Shown piece after piece: positions 9,352 through 15,866 of a DNA stretch of 64,000 bases; within the stretch, counting starts at the first letter, position 1; each line of letters opens with the position of its first letter. The position numbers and the translations under genes were made by a program. The notes beneath the pieces were generated by a model. The model ran no database searches. It was not told the origin of the DNA and saw only the letters and a program-made list of their open reading frames with translations. Location: NCBI RefSeq assembly GCF_025144995.1, contig NZ_CP102250.1, forward strand, positions 744,001-808,000, read 5' to 3'. This DNA comes from Alistipes indistinctus YIT 12060 (GTDB lineage Bacteria; Bacteroidota; Bacteroidia; Bacteroidales; Rikenellaceae).

Positions 9352-10647
9352 TTAAATACCGGCGTGCTGTTCGACCACCGTCCAGGGCTGCACGTCGATC
9401 GTCGCCTTCATGTTTACGGTCTCTTCGACCGGTTTGCTCGGGTCGGGCGTCACGTCTCCCGGTTCACCGGCTCCCGGGCCGCTGATATCGTCGATGGAAA
9501 CCTTGAAATAGGTATTACGCTTCACGGTGTATTTCAGGCTGGGGATGGTGATCTTGTTGTCGGCGATCCAGATCCCGTAGTAGCAGACGCCGTTGGTATA
9601 TGTAACAACCTTCTCATTTGCTCCCACTGACGGCTGGGTTGCGTACACTCCCGGCTTATAGCTGGTAATATGGCTTTGGCCATCCGTCAGGGCGATCCGG
9701 TAGAAGGTGGTGCCTTTGTTGATCGTTCCACCACCCTGAATCTGGTCTGCATTGGGGGTCCAGGTGCCTTTCACCTCCAGATAGGTCGCTTTGGACATAT
9801 AGACCGGTTTGTTGCTGTTTTCCGCCATGTAAGAGATATGGGAAGAAGCGGAAAGCAGGATCGCGTCGGTCTGGAAATAGTCGGCCGCAGTTACTTTTCC
9901 GGGGGTGACGTCGGTTGCAAACTCCTTGTCGTAATTGGGGGTCAGCAGGTCGGGTTGTTCATAGTTCGGACCGGCATAAACAGGCATCAGGTACATCTCC
10001 TTCGGGTTGTTGCACACCGTGTAGGAGATATCCTCCAACTTACCGCCCTCCTGGGTCACGGCGCCCGACAGGCTAAGGTCCACCTTCGCGCAAACGCGGC
10101 CCACCTTGATCGTGAAGTTGTTTTTCGAGCCACTAGTCACATCCTGGTCCACAGCCTTTTCAACGGTAACCACCGGCGCGTCGTTTTCCAGGTTGGTCAT
10201 CCAGAATTCGTTGGCCTTCGTCACGTTATCCTTGAACTCCTGAAGGGACTCTACCTTCTGAATCTTTTTCTTGAACACGGACAACTCCATACCCGGCGCG
10301 ATATTCAGGCCCGCCAGTTTGGCGTTCATGTTCACGCAGGCGAAGAGCTGTTTGGGACCGGTCGTGGTCGCGAACGTTTTGGTTTCGGTGTTCGCATCGA
10401 ACGTTACGACCGAAGCCAGCGTTTTGTTGGCGAATACGTAAAGCGTAGCATTGGAAACTTTCCCCTCTTCGGCAGTACCGTTGGGATCATTCGCTTTACT
10501 CTGCAGTCCTGTCTGCGACAGGGTGATGCGTGCCGTTGTCGGGGTTCCGTCGGGGACTCCCGGAGTTTTGCCCGGGTCGGTCTTCGAACAGGAGGCCAGA
10601 GCCAGGACGCTCATCGCGATCCATCCAAATGCAAATTTTCTTCTCAT
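9352..10647 (-). CDS. Mfa1-family major fimbrillin, first gene of the operon
   Basis: 431 residues with a lipoprotein signal peptide (MSVLALASC, Cys 20). Mfa1-like features are ARITLSQTGLQSKAND, NATLYVFANKTLASVVTF, TTGPKQLFACVNMNAKL, FTIKVGRVCAKVDLSL, a late KYTVKRNTYFKVSIDDISGPG block and the C-terminal strand MKATIDVQPWTVVEQHAGI. Major subunits are exported as lipoproteins, cleaved by an Arg-specific protease and polymerised by donor-strand exchange. It is promoter-proximal and opens a run of nine co-directional genes. Upstream, 287 bp away, lies the left inverted repeat of the putative invertible segment, so its expression may depend on segment orientation. Confidence 0.75.
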   Translation of the reverse strand: MRRKFAFGWIAMSVLALASCSKTDPGKTPGVPDGTPTTARITLSQTGLQSKANDPNGTAEEGKVSNATLYVFANKTLASVVTFDANTETKTFATTTGPKQLFACVNMNAKLAGLNIAPGMELSVFKKKIQKVESLQEFKDNVTKANEFWMTNLENDAPVVTVEKAVDQDVTSGSKNNFTIKVGRVCAKVDLSLSGAVTQEGGKLEDISYTVCNNPKEMYLMPVYAGPNYEQPDLLTPNYDKEFATDVTPGKVTAADYFQTDAILLSASSHISYMAENSNKPVYMSKATYLEVKGTWTPNADQIQGGGTINKGTTFYRIALTDGQSHITSYKPGVYATQPSVGANEKVVTYTNGVCYYGIWIADNKITIPSLKYTVKRNTYFKVSIDDISGPGAGEPGDVTPDPSKPVEETVNMKATIDVQPWTVVEQHAGI

Positions 10648-10933
10648 GAGACTTGTCGTTTAGTTTAACATTCTTATAATAAGATTAATACCGTTCTTTT
10701 GTTGTTGAATGCCATTTGCTGTACCCGGCCACTCCCCGAAGGGGACGATCCCGAATAACAAGGCGACATGGAAAGGCCGTTCCGCAACAGAATAAAAAAC
10801 ATGCAGGAAAGAGACGGAGTGTTATCCCGTCTACGATAATCCGGTAAAATTTTTTCTGCCATACCCATCGTTCGTTCTGTAATTTGTCTGCCGATTCCAG
10901 CCTTACAATGCCGTTCGTATACTTATTTAAAAA
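10648..10933. other. Upstream region of the fimbrial operon, no minus-strand -7 box found
   Basis: 286 bp between the Mfa1-like start codon and the left inverted repeat. Short frames here have no recognisable product. I searched for CAAAnnTA on the plus strand, the complement of the Bacteroidota -7 box, and found none. If the operon has a promoter it should lie to the right of 10934, inside the putative invertible segment, which would make this stretch a long 5' leader. Confidence 0.5.
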
Positions 10934-10962
10934 ATACGGCTCTATTCTAAATAGAGCCGCAT
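10934..10962. repeat. Left inverted repeat of the putative invertible segment (IRL)
   Basis: A 29-bp near-palindrome. Its reverse complement matches 12291-12319 at 27 of 29 positions, with the first 23 positions identical (ATGCGGCTCTATTTAGAATA, then GAG). Arms GGCTCTATT/AATAGAGCC flank an asymmetric TAG/CTA centre, and the centre is inverted between the two copies, as expected for recombinase sites that give inversion. Read on the minus strand, the hairpin is followed by TTTTTT, so it could also act as an intrinsic terminator or attenuator in front of the fimbrial operon. Confidence 0.75.
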
Positions 10963-11071
10963 ACATAAATACAATATATATAACACTGACATACAACAAT
11001 ATATGCACACATTATCCAGATATATGTTTCAGTTAAAAGACATGTATATGATAATATTTATAAAATTACAC

Positions 11072-11086
11072 TTAACCATTGGTTAA
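11072..11086. promoter_or_regulatory. Operator-like palindrome upstream of the AraC-family gene
   Basis: TTAACCATTGGTTAA has perfect 7-bp arms around one central base, and a further TTAAC follows at 11094. It lies about 88 bp before the regulator start codon and inside the putative invertible segment. It is a candidate binding site for autoregulation, or for regulation of a divergent fimbrial promoter; which protein binds is not known. Confidence 0.4.
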
Positions 11087-11173
11087 TAATGAATTAACTG
11101 ACGCATTTCCTGAAACATTACTGAAACAGATCCGACCGGACGACTCGCGTAAAGGCCCCCAAATAAATAAACC

Positions 11174-12094
11174 ATGCACAGCAATACGGAACCAAAACTA
11201 CATGATCTGCTTTATCTTAAAGAACACCTTACCTGCAACCGCTACCTGGCCGACATCAGAACCGGATTTGTCTTTAAAAAACTAAAAAAGGGAAACATGT
11301 TCGGCCTTGAGCAAGGGCTATCCCACCAATTGCTGGTTTTCCTCGAAGGGAGCTGTACGATCGATTACGGATGCTTTCTCGGGAAAAAATTTTCGGCGGG
11401 AGAAATGGTACTTATCCATCGGCGTTCCAGTTATGTAGGGCAAGTAACAGAAGACATGAAAATCGTGGTCATGTCGTTCGACTGCCTGATCGGGGAATGT
11501 GACAAACTGGTGTTTGAGTCATATGCGAATTACCGTTCCAGTATCAAATACGATTTCCGTGCTACCCCGATCCGTTACCCGCTGACTGATTTTTTTCACC
11601 TGCTGATCTATTACTTGCAAAACGGGATCAACTGTGCACACCTGCACGAAATCAAGCACAAGGAGCTTTTTCTCTGCCTGAGATGGTTTTACACCAAGGA
11701 AGAAATCACTTACCTGTTTTATGAACTCATCGGCAAATCAATGGATTTCAGGCAGTTCATATATGACAATTACAAAAAAGTAAGTTCCATCGCAGAGCTC
11801 ATCGAGTTATCCAATGTCAGTAAGCCCGTCTTTTATCGGCGCTTCAAAAAAGAGTTTGGGGCCTCCGCTTATCAATGGATACTGAAACACCGCCGGGAAG
11901 AGATTATTCGGATGGTTGTCAATCCGCAGATATGTATCGATGACCTGTACGAGAAATTCGGTTATGCCTCCAAAGAGAGTTTCCACAATTTTTGCAGGAA
12001 GGAATTCGGTTGTACACCAAAACAGCTGATGAACCGGTACAGAAGTATCGCCAGTCAGCATGCAGACACGGGTACCTCCTCATACCGGCACTGA
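11174..12094 (+). CDS. AraC-family transcriptional regulator inside the invertible segment
   Basis: 306 residues. The N-terminal half (about 1-190) looks like a cupin-type sensor domain (LLVFLEGSCTIDYG, FSAGEMVLIHRRSSYVGQV). The C-terminal half (about 195-295) is a double helix-turn-helix of the AraC type: SSIAELIELSNVSKPVFYRRFKKEFG for the first and ICIDDLYEKFGYASKESFHNFCRKEFGCTPKQL for the second. The gene lies between the fimbrial operon and the recombinase gene, enclosed by the 29-bp inverted repeats, and is AT-richer than its surroundings. It probably controls the fimbrial operon, itself or the recombinase. In the present orientation it reads towards the recombinase gene; after inversion it would read towards the fimbrial genes. 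Confidence 0.85.
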   Translation: MHSNTEPKLHDLLYLKEHLTCNRYLADIRTGFVFKKLKKGNMFGLEQGLSHQLLVFLEGSCTIDYGCFLGKKFSAGEMVLIHRRSSYVGQVTEDMKIVVMSFDCLIGECDKLVFESYANYRSSIKYDFRATPIRYPLTDFFHLLIYYLQNGINCAHLHEIKHKELFLCLRWFYTKEEITYLFYELIGKSMDFRQFIYDNYKKVSSIAELIELSNVSKPVFYRRFKKEFGASAYQWILKHRREEIIRMVVNPQICIDDLYEKFGYASKESFHNFCRKEFGCTPKQLMNRYRSIASQHADTGTSSYRH

Positions 12095-12290
12095 TTTTAT
12101 CATTCGGAGCTGCGCTGAATATCACTGATCCTCAATTCTGTTCTTTTATGAAGGATTGGCTGTCAACAACCGAATCTGACACAAAAAATGATTGAAAAGA
12201 TACTTTTGATGGTATATCGTAAAATGAAAACGAGCTACCTTTGTACTACAGAAATTGAACAGGATGACAGGTTCGGAGCTTTCAAAAAAA
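12095..12290. other. AT-rich stretch between the AraC-family stop and the right inverted repeat
   Basis: 196 bp with no supported gene. Its main content is the -7 box at 12236-12243. With the repeat and the region up to the recombinase stop it makes a 308-bp gene-free gap (12095-12402). Confidence 0.5.
12236..12243 (+). promoter_or_regulatory. Perfect -7 box just inside the right repeat, facing right
   Basis: TACCTTTG matches the Bacteroidota -7 consensus TAnnTTTG exactly. The nearest upstream TTTG (12205-12208) is 27 bp away, longer than the usual 19-21, so the -33 part is weak or absent. It now points across the right repeat, antisense to the recombinase gene. After inversion it would point across the left repeat into the fimbrial operon, leaving a leader of about 350 nt. 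Confidence 0.55.
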
Positions 12291-12319
12291 ATGCGGCTCT
12301 ATTTAGAATAGAGTCGCAT
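12291..12319. repeat. Right inverted repeat of the putative invertible segment (IRR)
   Basis: 29-bp partner of 10934-10962 in inverted orientation, with two differences at positions 24 and 27. Read on the minus strand it is a stem-loop followed by eight T, placed 84 bp after the recombinase stop, so it may also serve as that gene's terminator. Confidence 0.75.
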
Positions 12320-12402
12320 TCAGACAAATATAAGAATAAATTTTATTTTTTGTTCCGTTAACCGTGTTTTTTCGTGCGGAAAATTCAAAAAAAACACGAT
12401 TA

Positions 12403-13602
12403 TCACAACTCGGATAGCTGTTCATTGACCTTATCGAGGATACTTTGATCAAATTTCTGCAGATAAATCCGTGTTGTTTCCTCCGAGGTATGTCCGAGCC
12501 CCTCACTGATCACAGCCATCGGGGCACCGCTCCGACGGGCTTGGGTAGCCCAGCTATGCCGCGCCACATAGGTCGTCAGCTTGGTCTCAATTCCAAGCAT
12601 GCGCCCAACCTGCTTCAGGTTGCGGTTGACCCGTTCCAGTGCCAAACGATACTGTTTATAAAGTGGCTTGGGGCTGTTGGGATTCAGGATCGGAAAAACG
12701 TATTCCGTATTGTTATCGTATTTGTTAATCAGCGCAGACAATTGGGGAGTAAGACCGATGCGTAACCGCTGTTTGGTTTTTTTACGGTAGTAATCGATCT
12801 CCTGGCGGCTCCTTTTCAGGAAAACAATGTCCACGAAAGACATGCCCCGGGAAAAGAAACTAAATAAATACAAATCCCGTGCAAGCTCCAAATGGGGTTT
12901 GTGCGAAAGTTCCAATTCAGCCATTCGCCGTATCGTATTCCGGTCTATGGCACGTTTAACCGTCTCACGCGGTTTCACCCGCAGAAGCTTGAACGGGTTC
13001 TCTTCCGTAGGACGCAAACCGTCAAGCACCGCCTGATGAAACATCGATTTAAGGTTGCGCATATAGAAACAGACCGTATTATCGGTCACGCCCCGGCGGT
13101 GGAGAAACTGTTCGTACCCCCGCAGAAATGTTGTGTCGAGCTGATTGAGGGTAACCTGCCGCTGGCCGATGAACGTCGCAACCGATGAACGGGTGCTCCG
13201 GTATGCAGCCGCCGTACCGTCTTTGCCCATATTCTGTTTCAGCCGGATCTGGGTATCCATATAATGGAGCAGGCTGAGCGGATTATGCTCGACTTTGTAA
13301 TGAGAAAGAATATCCCCTACCGTATAATCGGTTTGCCGCCTTTCGAGCGCATCGATGTGCGACTGAATATTACGATACTGTTTCCCGAGGTTGCGGTTAA
13401 TGCTCCTGATCTCCCGGAGTGAACGCCGGGTATCGGACACATAACAAACCTTATGATTCACCGTGTCGAACTCATCCGCAAATATTCTATAAGGTGTATA
13501 TATAAGTTTTTTTTTGCGCCGATGGATGATCTGGAACACCAGCGGGAAAGTTCCGTCTTTGTGAATCTGGTCCTTATTCAATAACAATTTTATACTCGCC
13601 AT
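12403..13602 (-). CDS. Tyrosine recombinase / putative DNA invertase
   Basis: 399 residues with the Bacteroidales integrase layout: an N-terminal arm-binding region (MASIKLLLNK, then GTFPLVFQIIHRRKKKLIYT), a SAM-like core-binding domain (about 95-195) and a catalytic domain. Visible catalytic residues are Arg252 (SRGMSFVD), a basic RKKTKQ turn near 275, Arg348-His349 (TYVARHSW), His371 (GLGHTSEETT) and Tyr380. The YVARH form of the second box is common in Bacteroidales phase-variation recombinases. It stands alone, with no excisionase or transfer genes, next to the 29-bp inverted repeats, so local DNA inversion is the most likely job. Integration of a lost element is the alternative. Confidence 0.85.
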   Translation of the reverse strand: MASIKLLLNKDQIHKDGTFPLVFQIIHRRKKKLIYTPYRIFADEFDTVNHKVCYVSDTRRSLREIRSINRNLGKQYRNIQSHIDALERRQTDYTVGDILSHYKVEHNPLSLLHYMDTQIRLKQNMGKDGTAAAYRSTRSSVATFIGQRQVTLNQLDTTFLRGYEQFLHRRGVTDNTVCFYMRNLKSMFHQAVLDGLRPTEENPFKLLRVKPRETVKRAIDRNTIRRMAELELSHKPHLELARDLYLFSFFSRGMSFVDIVFLKRSRQEIDYYRKKTKQRLRIGLTPQLSALINKYDNNTEYVFPILNPNSPKPLYKQYRLALERVNRNLKQVGRMLGIETKLTTYVARHSWATQARRSGAPMAVISEGLGHTSEETTRIYLQKFDQSILDKVNEQLSEL

Positions 13603-13794
13603 ACTTGAATCCTATACGCAATCTTATACGAAAATTATTTCCCTATAGTACATGGTTTGATTTACTTTCCCACAACTTCATGGTACTCATCCCACACCAC
13701 ATTCATGTCGCGCTTTAATTCTCCCCGATCTCCAGATGTTTTTCCGTTACCCCGTATCCACTCCCTGCAATAAATAATAAGAGGGAACGCTGAA
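13603..13794. other. AT-rich upstream region of the recombinase gene
   Basis: 192 bp without a supported gene. On the minus strand a TAATTTTC (one mismatch from TAnnTTTG) about 30 bp before the start codon could be the recombinase promoter. Nothing else is recognised. Confidence 0.35.
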
Positions 13795-13850
13795 CAATAA
13801 AAACGGAAGGAGGTTACGATATTCCTCGTAACCTCCTTCCGTTTTTATTG
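13795..13850. terminator. Long perfect hairpin, probable terminator of the iorA-paaK operon
   Basis: Two perfect 25-bp arms (13795-13819 and 13826-13850) flank a 6-base loop (TATTCC). The stem core is GGAAGGAGGTTACGA and the outer ends are A-rich/T-rich, so either strand gives a hairpin followed by a T tract. It lies 115 bp after the stop of the ACT-protein gene on the minus strand. It also marks the boundary between the AT-rich control island and the metabolic operon. Confidence 0.75.
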
Positions 13851-13964
13851 CTGTCCCGTTTCAGCCTTGAGTCGGACATCTGAACACCCAAGTCCGATAA
13901 ACCCAACTTTCGAACAGGATTAACTTCGGCCCGCAAATTTCAGCCGGCAAGAAGCCTGCTATCC

Positions 13965-14390
13965 CTATTTCTGGGACAGATTATCCCGGTTCAACAAATT
14001 ACATTTACAACGGGTCAGGATCTCGATACAGCGGTCGAGGTCGGTCGGCCGGATGACCACCCGGGCCGTATCCCCGTCGGAAAAAGCGTACATATACTCG
14101 ATAAACACATCCTCTCGGGCCAGGCAGTCGAGTACGATTGAAAGCGCTCCCGGTTCATTGGGACAGCAAAAACAGACAACTTCGGTCACACTGATCCCGA
14201 AACGCGCTTCCTTGAGCGCACTAACGGCCCGTCCCACATCCGATACGATCATACGCAGGATGCCGAATTCACCGCTGTCGGCCAGACTGAATGCCGTCAT
14301 ATTCACACCGTTGCTTCCCAGTATTTGGGTCACTTCGTTGATCCGTCCGGTTTTGTTTTCGACGAATACGGAAAGCTGTTTGATTTTCAT
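13965..14390 (-). CDS. Tandem ACT-domain protein, last gene of the arylacetate operon
   Basis: 141 residues consisting of two ACT folds: KQLSVFVENKTGRINEVTQILGSNGVNMTAFSLAD (about 3-70) and VVCFCCPNEPGALSIVLDCLAREDVFIEYMYAF (about 71-130). ACT domains bind amino acids and regulate enzymes. Single proteins of this form often follow phenylacetate-CoA ligase genes, as here (45 bp downstream). It may sense an aromatic amino acid and adjust flux through the ligase/IorAB step; the ligand is inferred from context only. Confidence 0.8.
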   Translation of the reverse strand: MKIKQLSVFVENKTGRINEVTQILGSNGVNMTAFSLADSGEFGILRMIVSDVGRAVSALKEARFGISVTEVVCFCCPNEPGALSIVLDCLAREDVFIEYMYAFSDGDTARVVIRPTDLDRCIEILTRCKCNLLNRDNLSQK

Positions 14391-14435
14391 AGTTCTGCGG
14401 TATTTGCGATTGACTGTAATGGTTCAGACCGGGCA

Positions 14436-15737
14436 TCAGTGCAGGATCCGTTTGTCGATCACCCGGCGCGCTTTCCCTTCGCTGCGTTCGATGCTCGAAG
14501 GCTCTACCAGCTTGATATCGGCTTTCAAGCCCAATACGCTGTGCAACCGGGCAGCGAGCCGCTGCCTGAGCCCGATCATCTTGCTGACCTCGTCCGAATA
14601 AAAGCCGTCGCGAACCTCGACCTGTACTTCGAGGCTGTCGAGATTCTGTACGCGGTCAACCACCAGCAGGTAATGCGGCTCGAACTCTTCCATTTCGAGG
14701 ATGACACTCTCGACCTGGGACGGGAAGATGTTGACACCCCGTATTATGAGCATATCGTCGCTGCGGCCTACGATGCGGCTCATACGCACGTTGGTACGTC
14801 CGCACGGGCACGGTTCATCGGTCAGCGAACAGAGGTCTTTGGTCCGGTAGCGCAGCAACGGCATCCCCTCTTTGGTCAGCGTCGTGAAAACCAGCTCCCC
14901 CTGCTCGCCGTACGGCAGCGGTTCCAGCGTATCGGGCGAGATGATCTCGGGCAAAAAATGATCTTCTATAATGTGCGACCCGTTCTTGCAGGCGCATTCG
15001 TGCGACACCCCCGGCCCCATGACTTCGCTTAGTCCGTAAATATTGTACGCATTTACTCCCATTTTGGTTTCGATCTCGCGGCGCATGTTCTCGGTCCACG
15101 GTTCGGCCCCGAAGATACCGGTTTTCAGGCGGAACTCCTCCCGGGGAATCCCGGCCTGGGCCATCGCTTCGGCCAGGTAAAGGGCGTATGAGGGAGTGCA
15201 GGTGATAGCGGTCGCTCCGAAATCGTGTATCAGCTTGATGTGCTTCGCCGTATTGCCGCTCGACATCGGAATGACGGTCGCCCCCAGGTGCTCCACCCCA
15301 TAGTGCAACCCCAATCCGCCGGTAAACAGACCGTAACCGTACGCCACCGAAAAGATGTCGTTACAGTCGGTCCCGAAAGCGCTCAGGCAGCGGGCGATCA
15401 TCTCCGACCAGATGGCCAAATCGCGGCGGGTATAGCCTACCACGGTGGGAGAGCCCGTCGTACCCGAAGAGGCGTGCAGGCGCACGATCTGCGACATCGG
15501 AACGGCGAAAAGCCCGTACGGATAGTTATCCCGAAGGTCCTGCTTGGTGGTAAACGGCAGCTTGACGACATCGTCCACCGTCCGGATATCGTCCGGCGTC
15601 ACGTCCATCTCCTGCATTTTGCGGCGGTAAAACGGCGTATTGTGATAGACTCTCTCGACGAGCTTATGCAGGCGTTCTCCCTGGAGGGCGCGCATCTGCT
15701 CGCGTCCCATACACTCTTTGGGTTGGTTCCAGATCAT
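14436..15737 (-). CDS. paaK: Phenylacetate-CoA ligase (AMP-forming)
   Basis: 433 residues, the usual family length. The adenylate-forming signature is RLHASSGTTGSPTVVGYT (about 88-105), followed by SVAYGYGLFTGGLGLHYG, the acceptor motif YNIYGLSEVMGPGVSHEC and the hinge LLRYRTKDL; a CPCGRT motif and IVGRSDDMLIIRGVNIFPSQVE lie in the C-terminal half. The enzyme activates phenylacetate or related arylacetates to CoA thioesters with ATP. It sits 129 bp after the aminotransferase and downstream of iorAB. In anaerobes this pairing supports either energy-yielding oxidation of aromatic amino acids or their synthesis from arylacetates by reductive carboxylation. Confidence 0.88.
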   Translation of the reverse strand: MIWNQPKECMGREQMRALQGERLHKLVERVYHNTPFYRRKMQEMDVTPDDIRTVDDVVKLPFTTKQDLRDNYPYGLFAVPMSQIVRLHASSGTTGSPTVVGYTRRDLAIWSEMIARCLSAFGTDCNDIFSVAYGYGLFTGGLGLHYGVEHLGATVIPMSSGNTAKHIKLIHDFGATAITCTPSYALYLAEAMAQAGIPREEFRLKTGIFGAEPWTENMRREIETKMGVNAYNIYGLSEVMGPGVSHECACKNGSHIIEDHFLPEIISPDTLEPLPYGEQGELVFTTLTKEGMPLLRYRTKDLCSLTDEPCPCGRTNVRMSRIVGRSDDMLIIRGVNIFPSQVESVILEMEEFEPHYLLVVDRVQNLDSLEVQVEVRDGFYSDEVSKMIGLRQRLAARLHSVLGLKADIKLVEPSSIERSEGKARRVIDKRILH

Positions 15738-15866
15738 GGTTTCAGGTTATTTCCAACTTATTTCAATCTATTCCGGATGTTTACGGTGCAGTTTGCCTGC
15801 GCTCCGCATTATTCCGGCGGGCCTTCAGTTTTTTCAAAGACCCCTTACAACAACCATTCGCAACGG

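Larger units (their letters stand above)
10934..12319. mobile_element. Putative invertible DNA segment carrying an AraC-family regulator
   Basis: Two 29-bp inverted repeats enclose 1328 bp that hold one complete AraC-family gene and AT-rich flanks. A tyrosine recombinase gene of the kind known to invert DNA in Bacteroidales lies 84 bp outside the right repeat, and a fimbrial operon, a class often under phase variation, lies outside the left repeat. Inversion would map position x to 23253-x. The regulator would then lie on the minus strand, and the -7 box at 12236-12243 would come to 11010-11017 and point at the fimbrial operon. Inversion itself is inferred; one sequence cannot show it. Confidence 0.65.

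Noticed and set aside
10685-11008. Minus-strand open frame of 107 codons across the left repeat
   Set aside because: It crosses the repeat and shows no family motif, signal layout or ribosome site; treated as noncoding leader.
10934-12319. The AraC gene with flanking repeats as an insertion sequence or composite transposon
   Set aside because: There is no transposase, the repeats are hairpins of 29 bp with no target duplication seen, and a recombinase lies outside; an invertible segment fits better.
12403-13602. Recombinase as integrase of a prophage or conjugative element
   Set aside because: No phage, relaxase, transfer or cargo genes and no tRNA attachment site are seen nearby; the gene stands alone beside inverted repeats.
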